Shown here: one piece after another, positions 37,875 through 49,507 of the stretch
How the letters are laid out: each line of letters opens with the position of its first letter
Position numbering within the stretch: the stretch's first letter is position 1
NCBI RefSeq assembly: GCF_900240945.1
Contig: NZ_OESG01000013.1
Span: 1,178,001 to 1,242,000, forward strand
Direction: 5' to 3'
Source of the DNA: Mycobacterium sp. 3519A
GTDB taxonomy: Bacteria > Actinomycetota > Actinomycetes > Mycobacteriales > Mycobacteriaceae
DNA length: 64,000 nucleotides
Position numbers and translations under genes: made by a program
The notes under the pieces: generated by a model
The model's input: only the letters and a program-made list of their open reading frames with translations
Told to the model about the DNA's origin: nothing
Database searches by the model: none

Positions 37875-39449
37875 TTACGGCAGGAACTGGTTGGCGGTAT
37901 TGGCCAGGTCCAACAGCGGCTGAGGCAAGGCACCGAGGGCGAAGGTGACGGCCGCGGTGACGGTGACGACCGCCGTGCTCAACATGCTGGGCACCACCAC
38001 TATTGGCGCGTCGTCGGGCGGGTCGGTGAAGAACATCAGCACGATGACCCGAACGTAGAAGTACGCGGCCACGGCGCTGGCGATGACGCCGATCACGACG
38101 AGCGGGATCGCACCGCCTTCGCCTGCGGCCTTGAACACCGCGAACTTGCTGACGAAGCCGCTTGTCAGCGGGATGCCGGCGAACGCCAGCAGGAACAGCG
38201 AAAACACTATGCCGACAACGGGATACCGGCGGCCGAGGCCGGCCCACCGCGCCAACGCGGTGTCCTCCTCGCCGTCGGGGGTGCGCACCAAACCGACCAC
38301 CGCGAACGCGCCGACGGTGCTGAACCCGTAGGCGAACAGATAGAACAGCGTCGACGACACGCCTGCCTCGTTCTGGGCGATGACACCGGTCAGGATGAAA
38401 CCGGTATGCGCCACAGCCGAATACGCCAACATGCGCTTGACGTCGTTCTGCGTCACCGCTGTCACCGTGCCGACCACCATCGTGAGAATGGCGATCGCCC
38501 ACATCACCGGTCGCCAGTCCTGGTGCAGACCGGGCACCGCGATGTAGAAGATGCGCAGCATCGCGCCGAACGCCGCGATCTTCGTCGCCGCCGCCATGAA
38601 CGCGGTCACCGGCGTCGGAGCACCCTGGTACACATCCGGAATCCACGAATGGAACGGCACGGCGCCGACCTTGAACAGCACACCGACGAGCAGCAACCCG
38701 GTGCCGAGCAGCGCCAGCGACGTCTTACCCGTGCCCGCCGTCACCGCATCGGCGATGCCACCGAGGTTCAGTGTGCCTGCGTAGCCGTACAACATCGCGG
38801 CGCCATACAGGAAGAACGCCGATGAAAACGCGCCAAGCAGAAAGTATTTCACCGAGGCTTCCTGCGAGAGCAGTCGCCGCCTGCGGGCCAGGCCGCAGAG
38901 CAGATACAGCGGCAGCGAGAGCACCTCGAGCGAGATGAACATGGTGAGCAGATCGTCGGAGGCGGGGAACAACAGCATGCCGCCGATGGCGAACATGGTC
39001 AGCGGGAACACCTCGGTCTGGATGACACCTGCCTTGGTGGCCAGTTTCTCCACGACGCTGCCCGCCACCGCCGACGCCTGCGGGGTGAACGCATCAAGGC
39101 CGGGGCCGATCTCGTCGTCCGCGGATGCGGGGCGTCGCCGTTCGGCGATCAGCAGGATGCCCAGCACACCGACGAGCAGGATGGTGGCCTGAAGGAACAG
39201 GGTCGGCGCGTCGACCGCGATGGCACCCATCACGGCCGTGCGTCCGACGCCGCCGCCCAGATCGCGCGCGAGCCCGACGACCGCGACGAACGCGGCGGCC
39301 AGTCCGCCGAGGCTGAGCACCAACTGCGCGGCGTAGCGCCGCTGGCGGGGCAGGAACGCCTCGACAAGAACTCCGAGCACGGCCACCCCGAGCACGATCA
39401 GCATGGGTGACAGCAGGCCGTATTCGACGGTGGGGGTGGGGACGTTCAT
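37875..39449 (-). CDS. nuoN: NADH-quinone oxidoreductase subunit N
   Basis: A 524-residue antiporter-like membrane subunit of complex I with about 14 helices, one of the proton channels. The proton-antiporter core is visible in YLLCGLARRR, KYFLLGAFSSAFFLYGAAM, LLVGVLFKVGAVPFHSWIPDVY (conserved channel Lys) and KRMLAYSAVAHTGFIL. It starts by ATGA overlap with the nuoM stop and is the last nuo gene. Confidence 0.96.
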   Translation of the reverse strand: MNVPTPTVEYGLLSPMLIVLGVAVLGVLVEAFLPRQRRYAAQLVLSLGGLAAAFVAVVGLARDLGGGVGRTAVMGAIAVDAPTLFLQATILLVGVLGILLIAERRRPASADDEIGPGLDAFTPQASAVAGSVVEKLATKAGVIQTEVFPLTMFAIGGMLLFPASDDLLTMFISLEVLSLPLYLLCGLARRRRLLSQEASVKYFLLGAFSSAFFLYGAAMLYGYAGTLNLGGIADAVTAGTGKTSLALLGTGLLLVGVLFKVGAVPFHSWIPDVYQGAPTPVTAFMAAATKIAAFGAMLRIFYIAVPGLHQDWRPVMWAIAILTMVVGTVTAVTQNDVKRMLAYSAVAHTGFILTGVIAQNEAGVSSTLFYLFAYGFSTVGAFAVVGLVRTPDGEEDTALARWAGLGRRYPVVGIVFSLFLLAFAGIPLTSGFVSKFAVFKAAGEGGAIPLVVIGVIASAVAAYFYVRVIVLMFFTDPPDDAPIVVVPSMLSTAVVTVTAAVTFALGALPQPLLDLANTANQFLP

Positions 39450-41011
39450 CGGACCGGCCCTTCTGCCATCCGTGGCGCCGGGTCAGGCTGGTTGACGGTG
39501 GTCAGTGTGTGGCTGACGGCGGGATTGATCACGTCGAGCGCGGGTTTGGGATACACCCCAAGCAACAGCAACAACGCGATGAGTGGTGCGACGACGGCGA
39601 GTTCGCGTGGCACCAGGTCGCGCAGGCCGTGGTTGTCCTCCTTGACCGGGCCGGTCATCATTCGCTGGTACATCCACAGGATGTAGATCGCAGACAACAC
39701 CAGCGCCAACGACGCGAACACCGCGAACGCCGGGTACCGCGTGAATGTTCCGATCAACACCAGGAATTCACTGATGAACGGCGCAAGGCCCGGCAGGGAC
39801 AACGTAGCAAGGCCGGCGACCAGGAAGGTGCCCGCCAGGATCGGTGCCACTTTCTGCACCCCGCCATAGGCGGCGATGAGGCGAGTACCCCTGCGCGACA
39901 CCAGGAATCCGGCGATCAGGAAGAGCGCAGCGGTGGAGATGCCGTGGTTGACCATGTACAGCGTCGATCCGGATTGGCCCTGGGTGGTCATCACGAAGAT
40001 GCCGAGGATGATGAAGCCGAAGTGGGAGATCGACGTGTAGGCGATCAGCCGCATCACGTCGACCTGGCCGATCGCGACGATCGCACCGTAGACGATTCCG
40101 ATCACGGCCAGCGTGATGATCAGCGGCCGGAAATACATTGAGGCGTCTGGGAACAACTGCAGGCAGTAGCGCAGCATGCCGAATGTGCCGACCTTGTCCA
40201 TCACGGCCATCATCAGCACCGCGCTGGCCGGGGTGGCTTCCACCGCGGCGTCGGGCAGCCAGCGGTGGAACGGCCACAGCGGCGCCTTGACCGCGAAGGC
40301 GAACATGAACCCGCCGAACAACAGGTTCATCACCGCCGGGCTCATCACGAACTGACCGCTGGACACCGCCGCGACGATCGCGCGGAAGTCGAAGGTGCCT
40401 GCGGCGAACGCGTCGCTTTGCGCGGTCACCACGTACAGGCCGATCACCGCGGCGAGCATGATCAGGCCGCCGAAGAGGTTGTACAGCAGGAACTTCACCG
40501 CCGCCTTGGACCGGTTCTCGCCGCCGAATCCGCCGATCAGGAAGTACATCGGGATCAGCATGGCTTCGAAGAACACGTAGAACAGCAGAATGTCGAGCGA
40601 CACCAGGGAGATGAGCACCATGCCCTCGACGGCCAGCGTCAGCGCCAGATAGGTGTGCACCGACCGACCGCGCAGGCCTATCTGGTGGTCAGCGTCGTTC
40701 CAGCCCGCGATGATCAGCAGCGGCACCAGCACGGCCGTCAGCACCACCAGCGCCAGGGCGATGCCATCGACGCCCAGGATGTAACCGGTGCCGAATGACG
40801 GGATCCACCTGTGGGATTCGACGAACTGATACTGCTCACCGCCCGGCTGGAAGCCGACCGCGATCACCAACGTGACCGCGAGCACCGCCAGCGAGATCAG
40901 CAGCGCCAGCCACTTGACAGTGGTGCGTTGCGCCGCCGGCAGCAGCATCAGCAGCGCCGCGCCGAGCGTCGGAATCGCCCACAGGATCGTGAGCCAGGGG
41001 AGCGAGGTCAC
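39446..41011 (-). CDS. nuoM: NADH-quinone oxidoreductase subunit M
   Basis: A 521-residue antiporter-like complex I subunit. Landmarks are [14 protein letters not shown] near residue 80, [18 protein letters not shown] with the conserved channel Glu, [20 protein letters not shown] with the channel Lys, and [17 protein letters not shown]. Two adjacent GTG codons can start it; I took the one at 41011 because it makes a GTGA overlap with the nuoL stop, as seen at several other nuo junctions. Confidence 0.96.
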   Translation of the reverse strand: MTSLPWLTILWAIPTLGAALLMLLPAAQRTTVKWLALLISLAVLAVTLVIAVGFQPGGEQYQFVESHRWIPSFGTGYILGVDGIALALVVLTAVLVPLLIIAGWNDADHQIGLRGRSVHTYLALTLAVEGMVLISLVSLDILLFYVFFEAMLIPMYFLIGGFGGENRSKAAVKFLLYNLFGGLIMLAAVIGLYVVTAQSDAFAAGTFDFRAIVAAVSSGQFVMSPAVMNLLFGGFMFAFAVKAPLWPFHRWLPDAAVEATPASAVLMMAVMDKVGTFGMLRYCLQLFPDASMYFRPLIITLAVIGIVYGAIVAIGQVDVMRLIAYTSISHFGFIILGIFVMTTQGQSGSTLYMVNHGISTAALFLIAGFLVSRRGTRLIAAYGGVQKVAPILAGTFLVAGLATLSLPGLAPFISEFLVLIGTFTRYPAFAVFASLALVLSAIYILWMYQRMMTGPVKEDNHGLRDLVPRELAVVAPLIALLLLLGVYPKPALDVINPAVSHTLTTVNQPDPAPRMAEGPVR

Positions 41012-42888
41012 CACAGCTGCACCGCCAGGATGGCGGCGACCACCAGGGCCGCACCGGCCAACATCGACAACGCATACGACCGGGCGAAGCCGGTCTGCAG
41101 TTTCCGGAATGCGTCCGAGACCCGGCCGACGAGCGCGGCCAGACCGTTCGCCGCACCGTCCACCGCGTCGTCGTCGATCTCGACGAGCCCCTCGGTGAGC
41201 AGCGCGCCCGGTCGCATGAACACCCGCTCGTTGAACGCATCGCCGTAAAGGTCGTGTCGCGCAGCGACAGTGAGCGCCGATCCGGCGGGCACCTCTTCAG
41301 GGACGGCCTGCTTGGCGTACATCCGGTACGCGATCACGATGCCCGCGGCCACCACAACCAGGATCACGGTGGTGGCCACCCACACCGGAACGGCGTGCGC
41401 CTCCTCGTGCGCGCCGACGACCGGTTCGAGCCACTTCTGCAAAGTGCCGCCGATCGCGAAAACACCACCGGAGAACACCGATCCGACGGCGAGCAGGATC
41501 ATCGGCCACGTCATGACCGCGGGCGCCTCATGCGGATGAACGCCTTCCGCCCAACGCTTTTCGCCGAAGAACGTCATCAGCATCACCCGGGTCATGTAGA
41601 ACGCGGTGATGCCCGCGCCGAGGATCGCGGCGCCGCCGAGGATCGGGCCCTTGATCCCGCCGGCACCCAACGCGGCCTCGATGATGCCGTCCTTGGAGAA
41701 GAAGCCGGCCAGCGGCGGCACGCCGATGATCGCCAGGTAGCCGAGGCCGAACGTGGCGAAGGTGATCGGCAGCGCCTTGCGCAATCCGCCGTAGCGGCGC
41801 ATGTTCACTTCGTCGTTCATGGCGTGCATGACCGAACCGGCGCCGAGGAACAGTCCGGCCTTGAAGAAGCCGTGGGTGAGCAGATGCATGATCGCGAAGG
41901 CGTAACCGGCAGGGCCGAGACCCGCGGCCAGCACCATGTAGCCGATCTGCGACATGGTCGACGCCGCAAGGGCTTTCTTGATGTCGTCTTTGGCGCAACC
42001 GACGATCGCGCCGAACAGCAGCGTGACCGTGCCCACGATGACGACACCTACTTGGGCGCCGGGCGCCAGGTCGAACACGGGGCCGGACCGCACGATCAGG
42101 TACACACCCGCGGTGACCATGGTGGCGGCGTGGATGAGCGCCGACACCGGCGTGGGACCTTCCATCGCATCGCCCAGCCAGGATTGCAGCGGCACCTGCG
42201 CCGACTTGCCGCACGCCGCGAGTAACAGCAGCAGCCCGATTGCGTTGAGCGTGCCTTCGCTGAGTTGCGGCGCGGCGGCGAACACGCCCGCGTACGAGAT
42301 CGACCCGATGTAGGCGAACATCACCATCAACGCGATGGCCAGCCCCATGTCACCCACGCGGTTGACGACGAACGCCTTCTTGGCCGCGGTGGCCGCTGAC
42401 GGCTTGTGCTGCCAGAACCCGATCAGCAGGTAGGACGCCAGGCCGACGCCTTCCCATCCGACGTAGAGGCCGAGGTAGTTGTCGGCCAACACCAACAGCA
42501 GCATCGCAGACAGGAACAGGTTGAGATAGGCGAAAAACCGTCTGCGCTCAGGGTCTTCGGCCATGTAGCCGATCGAATAGATGTGGATCAGCGACCCCAC
42601 GCCGGTGATCAGCAGCACGAAGCACATGGACAGCGCATCCAGTTGCAGGCCGAAGTCCACATGCAGACCGCCGACCGGCACCCAGGAGAACAGGTTTTGG
42701 TGCACCACACGGTCTTCGGCATGGCGGCCGAGCATGTCGACGAACAACACCACACCGGCAGCGAAGGAGCCCAGCGCCGCCAGGCATCCCAGCAGGTGCC
42801 CCCAGCCGTTGGATCGCCTGCCCGCGAGCAGAAGGATGGCCGCCCCCGCCAGTGGGAGGGCGATCACCAGCCACACCAGAGTTATCAT
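41008..42888 (-). CDS. nuoL: NADH-quinone oxidoreductase subunit L
   Basis: A 626-residue complex I subunit, the distal proton channel, with the long lateral helix at its C-terminal end. Seen are [24 protein letters not shown] (channel Glu, quoted as [15 protein letters not shown]), [22 protein letters not shown] with the channel Lys, and [18 protein letters not shown]. The ATG lies 7 nt after the nuoK stop. Length and order are normal for mycobacteria. Confidence 0.96.
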   Translation of the reverse strand: MITLVWLVIALPLAGAAILLLAGRRSNGWGHLLGCLAALGSFAAGVVLFVDMLGRHAEDRVVHQNLFSWVPVGGLHVDFGLQLDALSMCFVLLITGVGSLIHIYSIGYMAEDPERRRFFAYLNLFLSAMLLLVLADNYLGLYVGWEGVGLASYLLIGFWQHKPSAATAAKKAFVVNRVGDMGLAIALMVMFAYIGSISYAGVFAAAPQLSEGTLNAIGLLLLLAACGKSAQVPLQSWLGDAMEGPTPVSALIHAATMVTAGVYLIVRSGPVFDLAPGAQVGVVIVGTVTLLFGAIVGCAKDDIKKALAASTMSQIGYMVLAAGLGPAGYAFAIMHLLTHGFFKAGLFLGAGSVMHAMNDEVNMRRYGGLRKALPITFATFGLGYLAIIGVPPLAGFFSKDGIIEAALGAGGIKGPILGGAAILGAGITAFYMTRVMLMTFFGEKRWAEGVHPHEAPAVMTWPMILLAVGSVFSGGVFAIGGTLQKWLEPVVGAHEEAHAVPVWVATTVILVVVAAGIVIAYRMYAKQAVPEEVPAGSALTVAARHDLYGDAFNERVFMRPGALLTEGLVEIDDDAVDGAANGLAALVGRVSDAFRKLQTGFARSYALSMLAGAALVVAAILAVQLW

Positions 42889-42895
42889 CGCAGCC

Positions 42896-43195
42896 TTAGT
42901 TTTTCAGCAGACTGGCTTCGTCGACGGAAGCCGACCTGCGGGTGCGGAAGACGGTCATGATGATCGCGAGCCCGACCACCACCTCGCATGCGGCGACCAC
43001 CATGGTGAAGAAGGCCACCACCTGGCCGTCCAGATGGCCGTGCATGCGGGAGAACGCGACGAAGGCCAGGTTCGCTGCGTTGAGCATCAACTCCACGCAC
43101 ATGAACATGACAATTGCGTTGCGCCGCAACAACACTCCTGACGCGCCGATGGTGAACAGCAGCGCCGACAAGTAGAGGTAATTATCCGGGTTCAC
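42896..43195 (-). CDS. nuoK: NADH-quinone oxidoreductase subunit K
   Basis: A 99-residue, three-helix complex I membrane subunit. The two functionally important buried glutamates are Glu35 ([14 protein letters not shown]) and Glu71 ([12 protein letters not shown]), one number below E. coli Glu36 and Glu72. The GTG start overlaps the nuoJ stop as GTGA. Confidence 0.96.
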   Translation of the reverse strand: MNPDNYLYLSALLFTIGASGVLLRRNAIVMFMCVELMLNAANLAFVAFSRMHGHLDGQVVAFFTMVVAACEVVVGLAIIMTVFRTRRSASVDEASLLKN

Positions 43196-43962
43196 GAGTC
43201 ACCGTTCCTGCCGCTGGCCTGACCGACGGTTCGTTTCTGCAAGATGGCGCTGACCGACAGCTCGGCGGGCGAGCCGTCCGGCAGTCGGGCGGCGATGTCG
43301 ACGGCGTTGTTGCGCGCGTACACCCCGGGATTGGGCAGGGTGGTCGGATGTCCACCGGGCTGGAAACGCTCCTGCGCCAGTTCCCGTTGCGACTTACGCC
43401 GCTCGAAGCGTTCGCGGTGCGCCAACACCATCGCCCCAAGGGCGGCGGTGATCAACAGGGCGCCGGTCGACTCGAACGCCCACAGGTACTTCGTGAAGAT
43501 GAGCACCGCGAGGCCGTCGACGTTGCCGCCGGCGTTGGCTTCGGCCAGCCCGGTGAATCCGCTCACCGAGACGCTGCCGATGCCCGCGATGACCAGAACA
43601 CCGAATCCGAGGCCGACGATGATGGCCGCAACCCGTTGCCCCCGAATCGTTTCGACCAACGATTCGGACGAGTCGACACCGATCAGCATCAGCACGAACA
43701 GGAACAGCATCATCACGGCGCCGGTGTAGACCACGACTTGCACCACACCGAGGAACAGCGCGCCCTGGGCGATGTAGAAGATGGCCAGCACGATCATCGT
43801 GGTGGCCAGGAACATCGCCGAATACACCGCTTTCGGCGCGGCCACCACGCCGACGGCGCCAAGCACCGCGACCGTGCCGAGCACCCAGAACAGCGCCGCC
43901 TCCGTCGTCGACGTGTGTCCGACGGTGTCCGCCGAGAGCGCAGCGAGGATCTCGACGCTCAC
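43192..43962 (-). CDS. nuoJ: NADH-quinone oxidoreductase subunit J
   Basis: A 256-residue complex I membrane subunit with five helices followed by a soluble C-terminal extension of about 80 residues (from [15 protein letters not shown]), longer than the E. coli protein. [17 protein letters not shown] contains the conserved kinked helix 3 (pi-bulge). The GTG start overlaps the nuoI stop as GTGA; the open frame further upstream belongs to the other phase of nuoI. Confidence 0.95.
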   Translation of the reverse strand: MSVEILAALSADTVGHTSTTEAALFWVLGTVAVLGAVGVVAAPKAVYSAMFLATTMIVLAIFYIAQGALFLGVVQVVVYTGAVMMLFLFVLMLIGVDSSESLVETIRGQRVAAIIVGLGFGVLVIAGIGSVSVSGFTGLAEANAGGNVDGLAVLIFTKYLWAFESTGALLITAALGAMVLAHRERFERRKSQRELAQERFQPGGHPTTLPNPGVYARNNAVDIAARLPDGSPAELSVSAILQKRTVGQASGRNGDS

Positions 43963-44483
43963 TTCACGTCCTCTGTGACGGGCTTGATATTGCCCCGGTA
44001 GTAGTCCTCGTCGGTGCTGCCCGGCGCCATGTCGTGGGGCGGCGGAATCATGCCGGGCTGCAGCGGGGCAAGCAGCTTGTCCTTGCCCCAGATCAGGTCG
44101 GCGCGGTTGTCGTCGGCCATCTCGTAGTTGTTGGTCATCGTCAGCGCCCTGGTGGGGCACGCCTCGATGCACAGGCCGCACCCGATGCACCGCAGATAGT
44201 TGATCTGGTAGACGCGGCCGTAACGCTCACCGGGCGAATAACGTTCGTCCTCGGTGTTGTCGGCGCCCTCGACGTAGATGGCGTCGGCCGGGCAGGCCCA
44301 CGCGCACAACTCACAGCCGATGCATTTCTCCAGTCCGTCCGGATAGCGATTCAGCTGATGACGGCCGTGGTAGCGCTTGGCCACCGGGCCCGGCTTCTCC
44401 GGATACTGCTCGGTGAGCCGCTTCTTGAACATGGTGCTGAACGTGACGCCGAAGCCGGCGATGGCATCCAGGAATTTAGGCAT
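43959..44483 (-). CDS. nuoI: NADH-quinone oxidoreductase subunit I
   Basis: A 174-residue ferredoxin-like subunit carrying clusters N6a and N6b. The two 4Fe-4S motifs are [12 protein letters not shown] (Cys54, 57, 60, 64) and [12 protein letters not shown] (Cys99, 102, 105, 109). It passes electrons towards NuoB. Its ATG lies inside the end of nuoH, giving an 8-nt overlap (ATGCCTAA). Confidence 0.97.
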   Translation of the reverse strand: MPKFLDAIAGFGVTFSTMFKKRLTEQYPEKPGPVAKRYHGRHQLNRYPDGLEKCIGCELCAWACPADAIYVEGADNTEDERYSPGERYGRVYQINYLRCIGCGLCIEACPTRALTMTNNYEMADDNRADLIWGKDKLLAPLQPGMIPPPHDMAPGSTDEDYYRGNIKPVTEDVK

Positions 44484-45705
44484 TCGTCTTCTCCTTTGAA
44501 GCCGTCGGCAGCGGCGGCACCGGGAAAGCCCCTGTGTCGACGGCTTGTTCGGGAACCTCTCGAACCGTTCTCGACCGCAGCGATCTCCACAGCACGAACA
44601 GCAGGATCAGGGCCGCCACGGCGCCGACCGTGATCAGGCCGGTGGTCAACTGGTCCCAGCCTTCGTTGCGCAGCGCCCGGGCGGTGGAGACGATCATGAT
44701 CCACGCCAGCGAGACCGGGATCAGCACCTTCCAGCCCAGCCCCATGAACTGGTCGTAGCGCATCCGCGGCAGCGTGGCGCGCAGCCAGAAGAAGAAGAAC
44801 ATGAAGGTCCACACCTTGGCGACGAACCAAAGCAGCGGCCACCACCCGGAATTCGCGCCGTCCCACATGTTGATCGGCCACGGGGCATGCCACCCGCCGA
44901 GGAACAACGTGGTCGCCAGCGCCGACACCGTCGTCATGTTCACGTACTCAGCGAGCATGAACATCGCGAACTTGATCGAGGAGTACTCGGTGTGGAACCC
45001 GCCGACCAACTCGCCTTCGGCCTCCGGCAGATCGAACGGCGCCCGGTTCGTCTCGCCGACCATCGAGGTGAGGTAGACCAGAAACGACGGCAGCAGCGGG
45101 AAGATGTACCAGAGGCCCTGCTGCGACGCGACGATGCCCGACGTCGACATCGTGCCCGCGTAGATGAAGACCGCCGCGAACGACAACGCCATCGCGATTT
45201 CGTACGAGATCACCTGCGCGCTGGACCTCAGCCCGCCCAGCAGGGGATATGTCGAGCCGGATGCCCAGCCCGCCAACACGATTCCGTACACACCGATCGA
45301 CGTGGCGGCGAGGATGTAGAGCACCGCGACCGGCATATCGGTCAGCTGCAAGGCGGTCCGGTGTCCGAAAATCGACACCTCGCCGCCCATCGGGATCACG
45401 GCGAACGCGATGAATGCGGGCACCACCGAGATGACCGGCGCGGCAAGGTAGATGAACTTGTCCACCCCGGCGGGAATCAGGCCCTCTTTGAGTGCCAGCT
45501 TGACGCCGTCCACCAGAGACTGCAGCAGCCCCCACGGTCCGACGCGGTTGGGGCCTGGCCGGTTCTGCATCCACCCGAGGAGTTTGCGTTCGATCAGGAT
45601 CGCGATCAGGACGGACAGCATCAGGTACACGAAGATGGCGAGCGCCTTGATGATGACCAGCCACCAGGGATCGTGGCCGAACAGTGTGGGGTCGGGATAT
45701 GTCAT
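44476..45705 (-). CDS. nuoH: NADH-quinone oxidoreductase subunit H
   Basis: A 409-residue membrane subunit forming much of the quinone entry site. Conserved loops are [19 protein letters not shown] and [20 protein letters not shown], with HTEYSS after it. The ATG overlaps the nuoG stop as ATGA. The C-terminal tail ([20 protein letters not shown]) is a proline-rich actinobacterial addition. Confidence 0.96.
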   Translation of the reverse strand: MTYPDPTLFGHDPWWLVIIKALAIFVYLMLSVLIAILIERKLLGWMQNRPGPNRVGPWGLLQSLVDGVKLALKEGLIPAGVDKFIYLAAPVISVVPAFIAFAVIPMGGEVSIFGHRTALQLTDMPVAVLYILAATSIGVYGIVLAGWASGSTYPLLGGLRSSAQVISYEIAMALSFAAVFIYAGTMSTSGIVASQQGLWYIFPLLPSFLVYLTSMVGETNRAPFDLPEAEGELVGGFHTEYSSIKFAMFMLAEYVNMTTVSALATTLFLGGWHAPWPINMWDGANSGWWPLLWFVAKVWTFMFFFFWLRATLPRMRYDQFMGLGWKVLIPVSLAWIMIVSTARALRNEGWDQLTTGLITVGAVAALILLFVLWRSLRSRTVREVPEQAVDTGAFPVPPLPTASKEKTNA

Positions 45706-48089
45706 GAGGTGGACCGTCCGATCGATACCACGGCACCTGCCGTCACGCCGAGTTGCGGATACACCGCCGAACCGGGGGAGTTGACCGGCACCCACACGGT
45801 GCCGTCGACCATGTCGGTGATGGCCAGCGGCAGAGTGATGGCGCCGCGCTCGGTGCTCACCGTCACCGGATCGCCCTCGGCTGCACCGATTCCGGCCGCA
45901 GTCGCCGCCGACAACCGCACGACCGGCGGCCGCGCGGTGCCCGCGAGATACGGTTCCCCGTCCTGCAGTCGACCCGCGTCGAGCAGCATGCGCCACCCGG
46001 CCAGCAGGGCCTGACCCTGACCCGGTGTCGGCGGTTTGACCGCCGCCTGCTGCGGGGAGGCGGGACGCTGTCCTGCCCACAGACCCAGGCGCGCCATCTC
46101 GTCGCCGGCGACGGCGGCGGACTGCATGTTCAGGTCGATGCCGAGTTCGTCGGCGAGGAAGGCCAGCACACGCAGATCGGGCAGCGCGTTGGTCTGCAGC
46201 GACGGCGCGAAGGGCCGAATCCGGCCCTCCCAGTTCATGAACGAGCCAGCCTTCTCCACGACCGGCGCGATGGGGAACACGACGTCGGCGAGGGCGGTGA
46301 CGGCACTTTCCCGCAACTCCAGGCTCACGACGAATGGCGCCGCGTCGATCGCGGCCAGTGCGGCGTCCGGGTCGGGCAGATCGGCGAGTTCGACACCGCC
46401 GACGAGCAGCGCACCCAGTTCGCCGGTTCGCGCCGCATCGAGGATGCCCGCGGTGTCCCGGCCCGGAGTCGACGGCAGCTCACCGAAATTCCAACCGGCG
46501 GCGGTCTGTTCGCGGGCCGAGGCGTCATCCACGGGGCGGCCGCCGGGCAACAGTCCTGGCAGCGCGCCCGCCTCCAGCGCACCGCGCTCACCGGCCCGTC
46601 GCGGTATCCACGCCAGCCGGGCGCCGGTCGCTGCGGCCAATCTCGCCGCCGCAGAGAGCGCTCCGGGGGAGCCGGCCAGCCGCTCGCCGACGATGATCAC
46701 GGCGCCAGGCATCTTCAGGTGCGCGTCGTCGGAGAGGCCGTCGAGCGCGGCGGCCTCGTCGCCGGGAGCCGTCGCGATCAACTCGCCCCGCAGCTTGGCC
46801 AGCGCGCGGGTGCCCAACGGCGCAATCGACTTGACCTGCAAGCCGTTCTTGCGGACCGCCTTCCGCAGCCGGAGGAAGACAATGGGCGATTCCTCTTCTG
46901 GTTCGAACCCGGCGAGCAGCACCGACGGTGCGGTCTCCAGGTCGGCGTAGGTGACCGCCATCGGCTGGCCCGCAACGTGGGCGGCCAGGAAGTCGGCTTC
47001 CTCCACGCTGTGCGGACGGGCGCGGAAGTCGATGTCGTTGGTGCCCAACACCATGCGAGCGAACTTCGAATATGCGTAGGCATCTTCGACGGTGACCCGG
47101 CCGCCGACCAGCACCCCGGCGCTGCCGTAGGCCGCGGCCAGGCCTGCGCTGGCCACACCGAGCGCTTCCGACCACGACGCGGGGCGCAGCTTGCCGTCTT
47201 CGCGGACCAGTGGGGTGGTGATGCGGTCGCCCTGGGTGGTGTAGGTGAACGCCCACCGACCCTTGTCGCAGTTCCACTCCTCGTTGACCTGCGGATCGTC
47301 ACCGGCCAACCGGCGCAGCACTTTCCCGCGGCGATGGTCGGTGCGCTGGGCGCAGCCTGACGAGCAGTGCTCGCATACGCTCGGGCTCGACACCAGGTCG
47401 AACGGCCTGGCGCGGAATCGGTATGCGGCACCGGTCAGCGCGCCGACCGGACAGATCTGCACGGTATTGCCGGAGTAGTACGACTGGAACGGTTCGCCTG
47501 GCGCGATGCCTACCTGTTGCAGCGCGCCGCGTTCGAGCAGTTCGATGAAGGGGTCGCCGGCGATCTGTTCGGAGAACCGGGTGCAGCGCGCGCACAACAC
47601 GCAGCGCTCGCGGTCCAGCAGGACTTCCGAGGAGATGTTGATCGGCTTGGGGTAGGTGCGTTTGACGTCTTCGAACCGGGTCTCGGGCCTGCCGTTGGAC
47701 ATCGCCTGGTTCTGCAGCGGACACTCGCCGCCCTTGTCGCACACCGGGCAGTCCAACGGGTGGTTGATGAGCAGGAGTTCCATCACCCCCTGCTGGGCCT
47801 TATCCGCGGCCTCCGAGGTGAACTGGGTGTGCACCACCATGTCCGGTGTGCAGGTCGTGGTGCACGACGCCATCGGCTTGCGCTGGCCTTCGACCTCGAC
47901 CAGGCACTGCCTGCAGGCGCCGACAGGGTCGAGCAGCGGATGGTCGCAGAACCGCGGGATCTGAACGCCGATCAACTCGGCGGCCCGAATCACCAAGGTG
48001 CCCTTGGGCACACTGACCTCGACACCGTCGATGGTGAGGTTCACCATCTCAACGGCGGAGGTGGTCCCCGTGTCGGCGGTCTGCGTCAT
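45702..48089 (-). CDS. nuoG: NADH-quinone oxidoreductase subunit G
   Basis: A 795-residue iron-sulfur subunit. Cluster N1b ligands are Cys48, 59, 62 and 76; [14 protein letters not shown] is the N5 His/Cys site; [10 protein letters not shown] begins N4. The C-x2-C-x3-C-x27-C set (CEHCSSGC, then [10 protein letters not shown]) shows that the extra cluster N7, lost in many lineages, is present. The C-terminal molybdopterin-enzyme-like domain is degenerate. The gene is separated from nuoF by 101 nt containing an inverted repeat, the only wide gap in the operon. Confidence 0.96.
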   Translation of the reverse strand: MTQTADTGTTSAVEMVNLTIDGVEVSVPKGTLVIRAAELIGVQIPRFCDHPLLDPVGACRQCLVEVEGQRKPMASCTTTCTPDMVVHTQFTSEAADKAQQGVMELLLINHPLDCPVCDKGGECPLQNQAMSNGRPETRFEDVKRTYPKPINISSEVLLDRERCVLCARCTRFSEQIAGDPFIELLERGALQQVGIAPGEPFQSYYSGNTVQICPVGALTGAAYRFRARPFDLVSSPSVCEHCSSGCAQRTDHRRGKVLRRLAGDDPQVNEEWNCDKGRWAFTYTTQGDRITTPLVREDGKLRPASWSEALGVASAGLAAAYGSAGVLVGGRVTVEDAYAYSKFARMVLGTNDIDFRARPHSVEEADFLAAHVAGQPMAVTYADLETAPSVLLAGFEPEEESPIVFLRLRKAVRKNGLQVKSIAPLGTRALAKLRGELIATAPGDEAAALDGLSDDAHLKMPGAVIIVGERLAGSPGALSAAARLAAATGARLAWIPRRAGERGALEAGALPGLLPGGRPVDDASAREQTAAGWNFGELPSTPGRDTAGILDAARTGELGALLVGGVELADLPDPDAALAAIDAAPFVVSLELRESAVTALADVVFPIAPVVEKAGSFMNWEGRIRPFAPSLQTNALPDLRVLAFLADELGIDLNMQSAAVAGDEMARLGLWAGQRPASPQQAAVKPPTPGQGQALLAGWRMLLDAGRLQDGEPYLAGTARPPVVRLSAATAAGIGAAEGDPVTVSTERGAITLPLAITDMVDGTVWVPVNSPGSAVYPQLGVTAGAVVSIGRSTS

Positions 48090-48115
48090 CTAGCCTGCCA
48101 CCCCATTTCTTCTGC

Positions 48116-48173
48116 CGAGCAGACGCAAACTCGCACATTTCTCGCGAGTTTCATGCGACTTTGCGTCTGCTCG
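48116..48173. repeat. Long-loop inverted repeat, CGAGCAGACGC family copy 2 (inside nuo)
   Basis: 14-bp perfect arms (48116-48129 and 48160-48173) enclose a loop that can form a second, competing hairpin (AAACTCGC at 48127-48134 with GCGAGTTT at 48144-48151). The arms share the word CGAGCAGACGC with the copy at 32130. It fills the nuoF-nuoG gap and may affect transcript stability or partial termination. Confidence 0.6.
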
Positions 48174-48190
48174 CGCCCAGAAACGTGCCA

Positions 48191-49507
48191 TCACACACCC
48201 ACCCCTTCCGTGGCCATCAGCGTCGAGGCATGCGGATCGAACGGACAACCGCCCGACAGATGCTCGAGGTATTCGTCGCGGAAGAACTTGATCGACGACA
48301 TGATCGGCGCGGCCGCGCCGTCGCCCAAGGCGCAGAACGACTTTCCGAAGATGTTGTCGGAGATGTCCAGCAGCTTCTGGATGTCCTCTTCGGTGCCTCT
48401 ACCCGTTTCGAGGCGTTCGTAGATCTGCGCCAGCCAGTAGGTGCCCTCGCGGCACGGCGTGCACTTACCGCAGGATTCGTGTGCGTAGAACTGGGTCCAC
48501 CGGCGCACCGCCCGCACGACACAGGTGGTTTCGTCGAAGATCTGCAGCGCCTTGGTGCCCAGCATGGTGCCGACGCCCGCCATGCCTTCGTAATCCAGCG
48601 GCACGTCGAGATGCTCTTCGGTCAGCAGCGGGGTGGACGATCCGCCGGGCGTCCAGAACTTCAGCGAGTGCCCGGCCCGGATCCCGCCCGCGTACTCGAG
48701 TAGCTCGCGCAGCGTGATGCCAAGCGGCGCTTCGTATTGTCCGGGATTGGTGACGTGACCGGACAGCGAGTACAGCGTGAACCCCGGTGACTTCTCGGTG
48801 CCCATCGAGCGGAACCAGTCCACCCCGTTGAGCAGAACCGGCGGCACACTGGCGATGGATTCCACGTTGTTGACGACGGTCGGGGAGGCGTACAGGCCGG
48901 CCACGGCCGGGAACGGCGGTCGCAGTCTGGGCTGACCGCGCCTGCCCTCCAGCGAGTCGAGCAGCGCGGTCTCCTCACCGCAGATGTAGGCGCCCGCGCC
49001 TGCGTGCACGATCAACTCCAGGTCGAAGCCGGACCCGAGAATGTTCGTGCCCAGGTAACCGGCCTCGTAGGCCTCGGCGACGGCGGCCTGCAGTCGGCGC
49101 AGCACCGGCACCACCTCGCCGCGCACGTAGATGAACGCGTGGTGCGCCCGGATCGCGTAGGACGCGATGATGATGCCCTCGACGAGGAAGTGCGGCGTGG
49201 TCAGCATCAACGGAATGTCTTTGCACGTACCGGGTTCCGACTCGTCGGCATTCACCACCAGGTAGTGCGGCTTGGCGCCGGCACCGGTGTCGTCCTGCGG
49301 GATGAACGACCATTTGGTGCCGGTCGGGAACCCGGCCCCGCCGCGTCCGCGCAGGCCGGAATCCTTCATGGTGGTGATCACGTCGTCGGGTGCCATGCCC
49401 AGCGCGCGCTCGAGGGCCTGGTAGCCGTCGTGGCGGCGGTAGGTGTCCATCGACCACGATTCGGGTTCATCCCAGAACCGGCTCAACACAGGAGTCAGTT
49501 GCGTCAT
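48191..49507 (-). CDS. nuoF: NADH-quinone oxidoreductase subunit F
   Basis: A 438-residue NADH-oxidising subunit. The FMN/NADH site includes GLRGRGGAGFPTGTKW (from residue 51) and AGAGAYICGEETALLDSLEG, and cluster N3 is bound by ESCGKCTPCREGT with a later Cys. The ATG overlaps the nuoE stop (ATGA). It is where NADH, for example from formate dehydrogenase, enters complex I. Confidence 0.97.
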   Translation of the reverse strand: MTQLTPVLSRFWDEPESWSMDTYRRHDGYQALERALGMAPDDVITTMKDSGLRGRGGAGFPTGTKWSFIPQDDTGAGAKPHYLVVNADESEPGTCKDIPLMLTTPHFLVEGIIIASYAIRAHHAFIYVRGEVVPVLRRLQAAVAEAYEAGYLGTNILGSGFDLELIVHAGAGAYICGEETALLDSLEGRRGQPRLRPPFPAVAGLYASPTVVNNVESIASVPPVLLNGVDWFRSMGTEKSPGFTLYSLSGHVTNPGQYEAPLGITLRELLEYAGGIRAGHSLKFWTPGGSSTPLLTEEHLDVPLDYEGMAGVGTMLGTKALQIFDETTCVVRAVRRWTQFYAHESCGKCTPCREGTYWLAQIYERLETGRGTEEDIQKLLDISDNIFGKSFCALGDGAAAPIMSSIKFFRDEYLEHLSGGCPFDPHASTLMATEGVGV

